Assembly: GCA_964562405.1 (NCBI GenBank)
Contig: CAZLTC010000009.1
Location: 1-60,490 of the forward strand
Reading direction: 5' to 3'
From: WJLY01 sp964562405
GTDB lineage: Bacteria > Joyebacterota > Joyebacteria > Joyebacterales > Joyebacteraceae
DNA: 60,490 bases
The translations under genes and the position numbers were made by a program. A model generated the notes under the pieces. The model was not told the DNA's origin. It saw only the letters and a program-made list of their open reading frames with translations, and did no database searches. Below, piece after piece: positions 8,843 to 16,387 of this stretch (positions are counted from its first letter, which is position 1; every line of letters begins with the position of its first letter).

Positions 8843-9586
8843 CTAGATGCGGTCATACACGAACTTGGGTATGTAGAAACGTCGCCGGTTCAGAACGGTG
8901 CCGAGCGCCGTCGCACCCGCCTCTTCAAGAAGGTCGAGAGCCCGCACGTGAAGCTGCCTGCGCGTGTGTCCGGCCCTGACGACCAGCACCACACCGTCGC
9001 ACTCCGTCGACATCTGCACTCCGTCGGAGTACGACAGAAGCGGCGGGGAGTCGATCACAACGAAGCCGAACCTACCCTCAACGGAGGTGAAGAGCTCCGC
9101 CATCTTCGGATCCCCGACCACACGCGGGGGTGCGATGACCGGTCGTCCCGACGTCAAGACGGTAAGGTGCGGTATTTGTGTCTTGACCAGACAGTCCTCG
9201 AGCGCCGCGCCTCCCACGATGTGATCGGTGAGCCCCGGGTCACGCCGCACACGGAAGAAGTCGTGCACGGTCGGATGCCTGAGATTCGCGTCCACCAGGA
9301 GCGTCGGAGACTCGCCGCGCTCCGCAACGGTCGAGGCGAACTCACGTGCTATCGTGCTCGTTCCCTCCTCCGGGATGGCGCTCGCGAACAGCACGACGCG
9401 CGACTTCACGTCGGGAAGAGCCTGCCCTATCTCCGAGGCAAGGGAGAGGTACTGCTCGGCCTCGGAGTGCGTGATCCTGCCCGGCCGCGCGGGCGAGACG
9501 ACGCCGCCCGCGTCCGATAGCAGGCCGCCGTCCTCGCCGCCCTTCTCGCGGCGCGCTCTTTCCATCGCTCTGGAGATCTCGCTCAT
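8843..9586 (-). CDS. CpsD/CapB-type BY-kinase homologue with degenerate Walker A
   Basis: This 247-residue soluble P-loop protein of the bacterial tyrosine kinase family normally pairs with a Wzz-like membrane activator to control polymer length. Walker A' is LLVDANLRHP (about 97-106) and Walker B is VVIDSPPLL (about 174-182). The Walker A region (about 68-80) reads SAIPEEGTSTIA, where functional kinases usually have PGEGKS/T: the lysine is Thr and the first glycine is Glu. There is no C-terminal tyrosine cluster, only two Tyr in FYIPKFVYDRI. It may therefore be a non-catalytic regulator, which is inference. ATG 9586 has GGAGAG upstream. The neighbouring ExeA-like ATPase and GumC-like protein are its likely partners. 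Confidence 0.8.
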   Translation of the reverse strand: MSEISRAMERARREKGGEDGGLLSDAGGVVSPARPGRITHSEAEQYLSLASEIGQALPDVKSRVVLFASAIPEEGTSTIAREFASTVAERGESPTLLVDANLRHPTVHDFFRVRRDPGLTDHIVGGAALEDCLVKTQIPHLTVLTSGRPVIAPPRVVGDPKMAELFTSVEGRFGFVVIDSPPLLSYSDGVQMSTECDGVVLVVRAGHTRRQLHVRALDLLEEAGATALGTVLNRRRFYIPKFVYDRI

Positions 9587-9624
9587 CTAGACTCTCCGAC
9601 CCGCTGCCCAAGGGACAGCGAACC

Positions 9625-11082
9625 TCATCTTCTGGCCACCCACGCGTCCGGCAGGCCGCTTCTCTGGAGCACCTCAACGGCTCGTCTGGCCGAGGCAAGC
9701 GAGTCGAAGCCGGCATCCAGCACCACACGGTGCCACGTGCCGCGCTCGCCAAGATCGACCGTCCAGACCGAGGCGTTCATCCCGTCGCCGCGGAGTTCCT
9801 CCGCATGCCTGCGCGCGGCCGCCAGATTCCTGCTCGACGATGCCACGATCACGTAGGGTCCGGTCGGTGCCGCGTCGATCCGCGTCTCGCCGACGGGCGT
9901 GTCGGTCACCAGGACGGGCGCCACCTCATCTTCCGCGGTGGTCCCGACGACGTCCGTCGTGCGCTCGGCGTCGACATCCACTGCTTCCGGACCGCGGACG
10001 GTCTCGTTAGGGGTTGGCTCGCCTTCGGAAACACCCATCATCGTCTCAAGGGTGTCGGTCTCCGCACCGGTGGCGGCCACCGCCAGTTCGCCCGAGGAGA
10101 GATCCGCACCCTCTCTTCCCTCGAAGTAGAAGACGGCCCCCACGACGATCGCGACCACGGCAATGGAGGCCGCGACGGCGGGAGCCCACGGCATTCTCCG
10201 CGAGGCGGGACGGCGCACCTTGGGCATAACGGTGGCTTCGACCTCGGGCTCCCACGCAACGGGACCGCTCGCATCCTCGCCGCCACCCTCCAGCCCATCG
10301 ATGGCCTCGTAGACGATGTCGGCCGTGACGCGTGCGGAGTTGCGCGCGTAGCCGGCCAACAGTGCCCGGTCACAGACCATGTTTATGACCCTGGGGACGC
10401 CCTTCGAGTACTCGTACACCACGTCAACGGCATCGGGCTGGAAGACTCGCTGCGTCGCTCCCGCGACCGCCATGCGATGCGCGATGTACTCAGCGGTCTC
10501 CTCACTCGATAGCGGCGTCAGATGGTACCGGATGCCGATCCGCTGACGCAGCTGCCGCAACTCCTTCATCTCGAGCTTGTCCCGAAGCTCCGGCTGCCCC
10601 GCCAGCACGATCTGCAGACTCAGCATCCCGTTCGCTCTCAGGTTCGAAAGCAGACGAATCTCCTCCAACACCGGCAGGCTGAGGTTCTGTGCCTCGTCCA
10701 CGATGAAGATGGCGTTCTTGCTGTCGTCCGACCACGCCGAGAGACGTTCCTGCAGCAGCTCGAGTATGGACGCCTTCGAGCACGCCGTCGTGTCGATCCC
10801 GAATCCGCCCGCGAGGACCCTGAGAAGATCGAGCTCGTCGATCGTCGTGTACGACAACTTGGCAACGGCCGTGGACGCATCCAGCTCGTGGGCGAGGACG
10901 TCCAGCATGGTCGTCTTCCCCGTGCCGACCTCACCGGTGAGCTGTATGAAACCCTTGCGATCCTCGACGCCGTACTTGAGGTGGGCGAGCGCTTCCCTGT
11001 GGTGCGCGCTCAAGTAGACATAGCGAGCGTCCGGTGTCATCTCGAACGGTCTTTCGACCAACCCGTAGAACTCCGTATACAA
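9625..11082 (-). CDS. ExeA-like AAA ATPase fused to periplasmic SPOR domain
   Basis: This 485-residue bitopic protein has a cytoplasmic AAA domain, one membrane helix and a C-terminal SPOR domain. The ATPase has the ExeA/GspA-type opening FYGLVERPFEMTPD, Walker A GEVGTGKTT at 50-58 and Walker B IFIVDEAQN around 125-133. The helix lies near 300-325 (AVAASIAVVAIVVGAVFYF). After an acidic linker, the SPOR domain spans roughly 410-485 (YVIVASSSRNLAAARRHAEE). SPOR domains bind denuded peptidoglycan glycan strands. Exopolysaccharide loci often carry the ATPase part; the SPOR fusion resembles the layout of DamX-type cell-division proteins. The start is TTG 11082 with GGAGG seven bases upstream. Confidence 0.83.
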   Translation of the reverse strand: MYTEFYGLVERPFEMTPDARYVYLSAHHREALAHLKYGVEDRKGFIQLTGEVGTGKTTMLDVLAHELDASTAVAKLSYTTIDELDLLRVLAGGFGIDTTACSKASILELLQERLSAWSDDSKNAIFIVDEAQNLSLPVLEEIRLLSNLRANGMLSLQIVLAGQPELRDKLEMKELRQLRQRIGIRYHLTPLSSEETAEYIAHRMAVAGATQRVFQPDAVDVVYEYSKGVPRVINMVCDRALLAGYARNSARVTADIVYEAIDGLEGGGEDASGPVAWEPEVEATVMPKVRRPASRRMPWAPAVAASIAVVAIVVGAVFYFEGREGADLSSGELAVAATGAETDTLETMMGVSEGEPTPNETVRGPEAVDVDAERTTDVVGTTAEDEVAPVLVTDTPVGETRIDAAPTGPYVIVASSSRNLAAARRHAEELRGDGMNASVWTVDLGERGTWHRVVLDAGFDSLASARRAVEVLQRSGLPDAWVARR

Positions 11083-11097
11083 CGCTGTTCCTCCGTT

Positions 11098-12465
11098 CTA
11101 CGACCTACGTTCCGGAATCGACGCCAGCACCTTGACGCCAAGGAACCTCTGAACGTCTTCCCTGCGGTCGAGCGAGTGGTCGGCCTTCTCCAACCCGTAG
11201 ACCATGAGGATACCGAAGATGGCCGTGAACACACCGACCACGACCTTCATGTTGACCGGCCGGGGTGTCGGACTCGATGGAACCTCCGCGCGGGATATGA
11301 CAGCCACGTTCTGGATGTTCGGATCGACGGCCGCCGTGACCCTGTACTCCTCCGAGCGGTCCAAGATGATCGTGTAGACGTCGTTCCTCGCGTCGAGGTC
11401 CGCCTCGAGTATCCTGCGCTGCACGGTGACGTTGGCGATCTCGGCGTCCTGCCCGTTCAGCTCCAACAGAAGGTCGTCGACCGCCTGCCTCTGCGCCTTC
11501 CACTCGAAAAGCCTCATTTCCTGCCGCTTGAGAGCGCGCTCCACCTCCTGCCGGAGCAGCACCTCCAGTGACGAGATCTGGCGTTCGAGCCTCTTGACCT
11601 CGGGGTGATCCGGGGTGTAGCGGGCGCTCGCACTGGCAAGGTCGGCGTCGGCGTGGATGAGCGTCGTGTAAGTGGTCGACACGGTCCCCATTTCGTAGAT
11701 GTCACCGCTCGGCACGTGCGAGTAGTCGGTGTCCTCGTCCAACCATCTCCGCACCTCAGCCAGCTCCACCTCGCGGGAATTGATCCTCGCGGCCAGGTCC
11801 AGCCGCTGGTTCCAGAGCTTGTTCTTGAGCCCCATGGTCATCTCGCCACGGAGACCCCGGATGAGATCTCCCTTCTCGGCGCCGAGCTTGGCGATCTCTG
11901 CGGCGACCGAGTCCCTGGCGGCCTTCGCCCGCCGTGCCTGGTTGCCCAGGTACTCCACGGCCTCGTAGTTCAGCGCGACCCTTGCGCGTGTCTCCAGGTA
12001 GGACTCGAGTGCGGTGTTCACCACCAGCGCCGCCCACTCCGGATCGGTGTCGCGGAACTGTATGTCGATGATGTCGGCCTCGGGAAGCGAGTTCGCCTTG
12101 ATCCTTCTCTGGTATTCCTCGATCGCGAGACCGCGCTCCTTCTTCTCGGCGATGCCGAGTCTGTCGACCACGTCCGCCGCGACGGCCGTGCTCATGATGA
12201 TCTGAAGCTCGGAGTTGATCGCCTCACCACGCCGCAGGACGGCGCTGGTCACGGCGGGCATCGCGTATGCCGCCTTGAGCCTCTGCACCATCACTCTGGC
12301 CGTGGCCTGGTACTCCGGCTTCTGCCCAACGGACCCGTATGCGATGATGAGAACGCCCAGCACCAGAAGACCCACGAGCGGGTATTTCCTCTTGAACGCG
12401 ACGTAGACGACGTCGCGCAGGAGGGTCGGCTCGGTCTCGCGCATTGGTCTCTTGGTCTCAGCCAC
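11098..12465 (-). CDS. Wzz/GumC-type chain-length determinant (polysaccharide co-polymerase)
   Basis: This 455-residue inner-membrane protein has a helix near residues 29-46 (YPLVGLLVLGVLIIAYGSV), a long coiled-coil periplasmic region, and a second helix near 413-430 (VVVGVFTAIFGILMVYGL). The proline-rich segment SSPTPRPVNMK sits just before the second helix, as in the Wzz family. The coiled coil includes EVKRLERQISSLEVLLRQEV and ARYTPDHPEV. It lacks a fused kinase domain; the separate BY-kinase-like protein two genes downstream probably fills that place. The start is GTG 12465 with GGAG upstream; ATG 12444 is the alternative. It should set polymer length and link polymerase to the Wza channel. 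Confidence 0.88.
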   Translation of the reverse strand: MAETKRPMRETEPTLLRDVVYVAFKRKYPLVGLLVLGVLIIAYGSVGQKPEYQATARVMVQRLKAAYAMPAVTSAVLRRGEAINSELQIIMSTAVAADVVDRLGIAEKKERGLAIEEYQRRIKANSLPEADIIDIQFRDTDPEWAALVVNTALESYLETRARVALNYEAVEYLGNQARRAKAARDSVAAEIAKLGAEKGDLIRGLRGEMTMGLKNKLWNQRLDLAARINSREVELAEVRRWLDEDTDYSHVPSGDIYEMGTVSTTYTTLIHADADLASASARYTPDHPEVKRLERQISSLEVLLRQEVERALKRQEMRLFEWKAQRQAVDDLLLELNGQDAEIANVTVQRRILEADLDARNDVYTIILDRSEEYRVTAAVDPNIQNVAVISRAEVPSSPTPRPVNMKVVVGVFTAIFGILMVYGLEKADHSLDRREDVQRFLGVKVLASIPERRS

Positions 12466-12486
12466 GTGACTCCGGTCCTCCGTCCG

Positions 12487-13230
12487 CTAGAAGCGCCACT
12501 CGGCGCCCTGCAGGTGTGCCATGTCGTAGCCGCGCAGGTAGAAGAGCTGCGTGGGGGCAATGTTATTGAAGAAGAGCTCTACAAACTCATCTATCTTGCC
12601 GATGACGGACTTGGGAACGTAGACGACGTCGTTCGGTCTGAGCCGCATGTCCTCCGAGAGATCACGCCCCGACAGGACCTTGGTCACATCCACCTTGAAG
12701 GCCTCGGCCCGGTCGACGCCGTACGTACGCACCACGACGACGCTCGACGGCCGTCCCGTCGACTTGACCCCGCCGGCCTCGGCGAGCGCCATGGAGACCG
12801 TGAGAACCTCCGCCGCGGTCACCCTGCCCGGCTTGCCCACTTCGCCGATAACGAACACGGGCTGAAGGGCGATCTCCTTCAGCATCACGGACACCGAGGG
12901 GTCTATCAGGTATGGAGACATCTGCTCTGAGATCACACCGGCGAGTTCTGTGGCCGTACTGCCTGCAGCAACCACCTCGCCCACCATCGGGAGCGTCACC
13001 GTCCCGCTGGGCGTGATCGGTGTGGTGTACGAGGCTCCGGGATCGGCCGGGAAGCTGACCTCGATGAGGTCCCCGGGCCTCAACCGGTAGTCCGGTTGCC
13101 TCGGCCCCTCGAAGACGACGTCGCTCACCGGCTCCGCATCATCACGCTGCGGACCCGACGCGCACCCCGCCAATAGAGCGACAGAGCCCAGCCCCAGCAC
13201 CAAGAGCCAGTGAATCCATCGTTCGTACAT
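12487..13230 (-). CDS. wza: Wza-type polysaccharide export outer-membrane lipoprotein
   Basis: This 247-residue protein starts with a lipoprotein signal peptide ending in LLAGC, with Cys23 as the lipidated residue. A polysaccharide-export domain follows (YRLRPGDLIEVSFPADPG, about 50-130), then an SLBB domain (VFVIGEVGKPGRVTA) and a C-terminal segment. It would form the outer-membrane channel for the exopolysaccharide. ATG 13230 is chosen because it starts the signal peptide and follows a GGGGGA tract; the frame also opens upstream at 13401 without a signal peptide. It precedes the GumC-like gene by 21 nt, the usual wza-wzc order. The 118 nt upstream (13231-13348) carry no visible gene. Confidence 0.9.
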   Translation of the reverse strand: MYERWIHWLLVLGLGSVALLAGCASGPQRDDAEPVSDVVFEGPRQPDYRLRPGDLIEVSFPADPGASYTTPITPSGTVTLPMVGEVVAAGSTATELAGVISEQMSPYLIDPSVSVMLKEIALQPVFVIGEVGKPGRVTAAEVLTVSMALAEAGGVKSTGRPSSVVVVRTYGVDRAEAFKVDVTKVLSGRDLSEDMRLRPNDVVYVPKSVIGKIDEFVELFFNNIAPTQLFYLRGYDMAHLQGAEWRF

Positions 13231-13348
13231 CTGATTTCCCCCTACTACACGGCCCTCGTCCTCACCACTGAGGGCGAGACAAGGCTCAGCAAAGCATAAC
13301 CTGTGCCACGGCGCCCCCATTCCGGGCGCACTTCCGCACATCCGCCGC

Positions 13349-15034
13349 TCAAGAACCGCCCGTTCGGCCGCCATCGGGCCGCGCCGCGCCGTCAGCTCCA
13401 ACGGTATCCCTTACAGCGTCCGCAACTCCGTCTCGCGGAACGCCCTCTCCTCGCATCCGGAAGAGCGTGACCGACACGCCTGTGAAGTCCTGCGCATCAA
13501 TCTCTGGATGGTCGGCCCGGAGCACCGACGGTATTCTGCCGTCCGGATCCACCTCCCACTCACGGGCCTCCACGTACCACAGCCTCGCCGCGCCGCCCGC
13601 CTCTCGCTCGAGCCTCTCGCGAACAGCCGCGTCACTCCCGGCCTGGCCGCGGTAGAACACGAAACGTTCGGCGGCGCCGTCGTAGTAGTGGTTGAACACG
13701 TCGCGCACAACGGGAACCAGGACGATGTCCCCCGGCTCCTCGTTGAGCTGGACGTAGTACGCCGCCGACCTCACGTCCGCCTTCCAGTACCGCGGGTTCA
13801 GGTAGTATCCGGACAGCGACAGACAACAGAATACGACAATCGCGGCACAAAGCAAGCCCGCCGCGACGCGTGGAAGCGAGACGATACCTGCCGCCAGCGT
13901 CACTATCAGGATAGGAAAGGCCACGGCCAGGTATCGCGGGTTCATCGGCTTAATGTTGAGAATGGCCAGCGCCGCGGATGCAGCAAGAACGACGAGCATC
14001 ACGAGCAGCACGAACGACAGCCTTCTCCTCCGGCGCGCCAGCGACCACAACCCCAGGAGCAAACCGACCGCGAGGAGGGCGCCGGCCGGCGCCACCAGCG
14101 CGAGGTTCTCACGCACCGCCGCGGACGGGTCCGGGGAGTGCAGCTCCCGCAACCCGGGCCCCAGGGAGAAGCCGTAGCCCATCGCGAAGACCGAGTACGG
14201 GATCGCCTCCACCGTGAAAGTGGTGTCACCTCGTCGGAGTTCAGTCTCCTCGGCGGACGGTGCGAAGGTCATCTGCTCGGTCACGTCCTCCTTCTCCGCC
14301 CACCCCGTGAGCCCCCACACCATCGGAGCGCACAGCGCGGCCGCAACCGCGAACGCGAGCACCGCCCCTCTTGCGAAGGCGCGGTCGCGCGCTGCTCTGG
14401 GGACCGCGAAGAGGGCGTGTGCGAGCGCCAGGAACACCGCCGAGAGGTTGCAGTAGACCGCCAGCGCCACCGCAAGCACGTAGGGCCACCACGAGCGTCG
14501 CCTCTCGGTAACGAGCCTCCAGATGAGAAGCGATGCCACGGCCGTCAGGAACATCAGGAGCGAGTAGTTGCGGATTTCCTGCGAGTACCAGATCGCGAAG
14601 GGAGACACCGCGACCAGCAGCGCCGAGACCACCCCGGCGGCTCTGTTGACGATCGACTTCCCCAGGAGATACGTGACCGGAATGAGGGCCGTTCCGGCGA
14701 CCGCGGAAATGCTCCTCAGCGCGAATGTCGAGTCGGAGAAGCGAGCCACCAGGTGAACGAGCAGGGCGTGCAGAGGCCCCTGCACGTTGCCGAAGAACTG
14801 CGCTGCGCCGAGCCGGCCCCCGACCTCGGCCGCGCCCAGCGTGAGAACTTCGTCGACCCAGAGGCTCTGAACATCCAGCCGGTAGAAGCGCAGCAGGGCG
14901 CCGAGCGCGACCAGCACGAGCACGAGCCAGCGGATTCCCTCCGCACTCCACTGGAGTCCGCGCCGAGGGCCGCCGCGACGTCGACCGATGATGTTGCTGC
15001 CGCTCACCATTTGGTATCGCACCCGCCTCTTCAA
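13349..15034 (-). CDS. GT39/ArnT-like membrane glycosyltransferase
   Basis: This polytopic protein of about 561 residues has the hallmark first periplasmic loop LDVQSLWVDEVLTL, whose Asp-Glu pair is the catalytic/metal site of protein mannosyltransferase-like (GT39/GT83) enzymes. FGNVQGPLHALLVHL and IWYSQEIRNYSLLM follow, as usual in the family. These enzymes transfer a sugar from a polyprenyl-phosphate donor to lipid, glycan or protein on the periplasmic side. It has its own promoter at 15069-15097. The start is uncertain: TTG 15034 gives a short leader but no clear ribosome site, while ATG 15010 is an alternative. The protein ends in a hydrophilic periplasmic domain. The acceptor is unknown. 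Confidence 0.82.
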   Translation of the reverse strand: MKRRVRYQMVSGSNIIGRRRGGPRRGLQWSAEGIRWLVLVLVALGALLRFYRLDVQSLWVDEVLTLGAAEVGGRLGAAQFFGNVQGPLHALLVHLVARFSDSTFALRSISAVAGTALIPVTYLLGKSIVNRAAGVVSALLVAVSPFAIWYSQEIRNYSLLMFLTAVASLLIWRLVTERRRSWWPYVLAVALAVYCNLSAVFLALAHALFAVPRAARDRAFARGAVLAFAVAAALCAPMVWGLTGWAEKEDVTEQMTFAPSAEETELRRGDTTFTVEAIPYSVFAMGYGFSLGPGLRELHSPDPSAAVRENLALVAPAGALLAVGLLLGLWSLARRRRRLSFVLLVMLVVLAASAALAILNIKPMNPRYLAVAFPILIVTLAAGIVSLPRVAAGLLCAAIVVFCCLSLSGYYLNPRYWKADVRSAAYYVQLNEEPGDIVLVPVVRDVFNHYYDGAAERFVFYRGQAGSDAAVRERLEREAGGAARLWYVEAREWEVDPDGRIPSVLRADHPEIDAQDFTGVSVTLFRMRGEGVPRDGVADAVRDTVGADGAARPDGGRTGGS

Positions 15035-15068
15035 CGAGTCGAGTCATCGGAGCCAAGCACGGTACCAT

Positions 15069-15097
15069 AGGGTATGGGAGACCCGACCGAGTGTCAA
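15069..15097 (-). promoter_or_regulatory. Sigma-70-type promoter for the GT39-like gene
   Basis: On the minus strand a perfect -35 TTGACA (15092-15097) is followed by a 17-nt spacer and TACCCT (15069-15074, 3 of 6 consensus positions). Predicted transcription start is near 15062, giving about 28 nt of leader to TTG 15034 or 52 nt to ATG 15010. It suggests the wza-gumC part of the locus can be transcribed apart from the sugar transferase gene. Confidence 0.5.
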
Positions 15098-15123
15098 TCC
15101 AATGCTCGCTTCGCGCAGACATG

Positions 15124-15186
15124 GTAATCCGGCAGCGTCGCGGTGTGAGTGAGGAGCTTCTGGTTTCGCTGACGCTACCGGATTGC
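15124..15186. repeat. Long imperfect inverted repeat (16-bp arms, 31-nt loop)
   Basis: The left arm is 15124-15139 and the right arm 15171-15186; the arms are complementary at 14 of 16 positions. In minus-strand RNA the two imperfect pairs become wobble pairs, so the whole stem could form. Four T residues follow the right arm on the plus strand (15187-15190), but no plus-strand gene precedes it. It lies 54 nt past the sugar transferase stop codon and just upstream of the next promoter, so it could stop or slow readthrough, or be the remnant of a small repeat element. Confidence 0.55.
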
Positions 15187-15240
15187 TTTTGCTGTCCGCG
15201 CGATGGCACCGCGGCGCAAGAGCGCCTGAGCAGTCGGTCT

Positions 15241-15933
15241 CTAGTAGGCTCCCTTTCGTGAGAGAACCGCGGGGAGTGTCCTGATAAGGATCTTGAAGTC
15301 CAATCCGAACGATTGACGCCGGATGTACTCTATGTCAAGTCTCATCCACTCTGTGAATCCTATGTGATTTCTTCCGCTGATCTGCCACAGGCACGTGATG
15401 CCGGGAACCACCGAGAGCTTCTCTCTTTGCCACCCCTCGAAGTTCTCCACCTCACACGGAAGCGGCGGCCTTGGTCCGACCAGGCTCATCTCGCCGCGCA
15501 GCACGTTGATCAGCTGAGGCAGCTCATCCAGGCTCGTGCGCCTCAGGAATCGACCGATGCCGGTGACTCGAGGATCGTCGCTGATCTTGAACACGGGCCC
15601 CTCTAGCTCGTTCAGGTGCATGAGGCTCTGCTTCATCGCCTCCGCGTCCTCCACCATCGACCTGAACTTGTAGAAGAGGAACTCGCTACCGTCCTTGCCG
15701 ACGCGCTTCTGCCGGAAGAAGATGGGTCCCCTCGAGTCGAGTTTGATGACGATCGCCAGGACAAGAAAGAACGGTGAGAGGATTGCCAGGCCGACTAGAG
15801 CCGCGGCCACGTCGCATGCCCGCTTCACATACGACCTGTAGAACTGCCCACGCAGCACGCCGAGACGCTCGCGGTCGCGCCGCGTGTACTCCTCGATCGT
15901 TCCGTATCCGAATCTCTCGTCAACGAAGTACAC
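15241..15933 (-). CDS. Bacterial sugar-1-phosphate transferase (initiating polyprenyl-P glycosyltransferase)
   Basis: This 230-residue monotopic membrane enzyme transfers a sugar-1-phosphate from a nucleotide sugar to undecaprenyl phosphate, the first step of repeat-unit synthesis. One hydrophobic segment (VAAALVGLAILSPFFLVLA, about 42-60) is followed by the catalytic domain: FFRQKRVGKDG, FYKFRSMVEDAE, RVTGIGRFLRRTSLDELPQL, SLVGPRPPLP, then GITCLWQISGRN. It lacks the N-terminal CoA-binding-like domain of full-length WbaP/WcaJ proteins. The start is GTG 15933 with AGGAG upstream. It heads the exopolysaccharide locus behind a strong promoter and a long leader. The sugar (glucose, galactose or other) cannot be decided from sequence alone. 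Confidence 0.9.
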   Translation of the reverse strand: MYFVDERFGYGTIEEYTRRDRERLGVLRGQFYRSYVKRACDVAAALVGLAILSPFFLVLAIVIKLDSRGPIFFRQKRVGKDGSEFLFYKFRSMVEDAEAMKQSLMHLNELEGPVFKISDDPRVTGIGRFLRRTSLDELPQLINVLRGEMSLVGPRPPLPCEVENFEGWQREKLSVVPGITCLWQISGRNHIGFTEWMRLDIEYIRRQSFGLDFKILIRTLPAVLSRKGAY

Positions 15934-16193
15934 GGTCTCTGGCTCCTGAGGCTGTGGCCCCCAACTAAGAAGCCGAGCGTCGGCTCAATGTCCGCGCCCG
16001 GCCTGGGGTAGTCGATGGGCTGTCTGCCAAGGGCGCGTCCGGGTCCGACACGTGCGCGGCTTGCAGACGTGGTCCGTCGCTAAGCCGCTCACACCACTCG
16101 TGCTGTCAGTTCCCAGAAGAAACCCTTAACAGTGGAGCTATGCGAGTCCTTTCGCTGATGTTTGAACCCTTGGTCGCTCTCGCATCTAATGAT

Positions 16194-16222
16194 AGTGTAT
16201 CACAAGCTTTGTGCAGTGTCAA
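16194..16222 (-). promoter_or_regulatory. Strong sigma-70-type promoter of the exopolysaccharide locus
   Basis: Minus strand: -35 TTGACA (16217-16222, perfect), a 17-nt spacer, and -10 TACACT (16194-16199, 4 of 6). TGA directly before the -10 makes an extended -10 (TGn). The predicted start is near 16187, which leaves about 254 nt of untranslated leader before the sugar transferase. Confidence 0.65.
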
Positions 16223-16345
16223 CCACTAATCCCCGGTCCGGCCCGGGTGGCTCCCTCGAACTGGCCCACCCGCGGGCCCGGGTCCTCCCACCGTAGCGGC
16301 GGCATTTCGCCACTGGGAAGCCACGGGCAGTGCCCCTCCGGCCGC

Positions 16346-16368
16346 CGGCAGCCACTCCGCGGCTGCCG
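16346..16368 (-). terminator. Terminator-like hairpin after the core/O-antigen block
   Basis: Perfect 8-bp arms CGGCAGCC (16346-16353) and GGCTGCCG (16361-16368) enclose a 7-nt loop. The stem begins 20 nt past the stop codon at 16388. There is no T-run after it, so it is not a textbook intrinsic terminator, but its placement at the end of a long operon supports a role in termination or 3'-end protection. Confidence 0.4.
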
Positions 16369-16387
16369 AGTCAGACGGCTCCGGGAA

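Larger units (their letters stand above)
15934..16387. other. 454-nt intergenic region with promoter, leader and terminator-like hairpin
   Basis: This is the largest gene-free stretch. From right to left it holds a hairpin just after the DHS-like gene (16346-16368), GC-rich inverted segments around 16240-16280, a promoter (16194-16222), and a leader of about 254 nt reaching GTG 15933. The promoter core is AT-rich compared with its surroundings. Within the leader a short stem (GCGA/TCGC with a 6-nt AAGGAC loop) can form near 16145-16158. I find no open frame, tRNA or recognised riboswitch core in it. Confidence 0.6.

Noticed and set aside
13508..15070. Plus-strand open frame of about 520 codons opposite the GT39-like gene
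   Set aside because: Composition (Arg, His, Gln, Glu rich) and full overlap with a recognised membrane protein mark it as a shadow.
16110..16187. Possible c-di-GMP (GEMM) riboswitch in the exopolysaccharide leader
   Set aside because: Minus-strand text AGCGAAAGGACUCGCAUAGC vaguely recalls the GEMM core, but the conserved CGCAAAGCC tract and the paired elements are absent.
1..16222. Exosortase/PEP-CTERM type exopolysaccharide locus
   Set aside because: The ExeA-like ATPase and BY-kinase suggested it, but no exosortase and no PEP-CTERM tail are present in the window.
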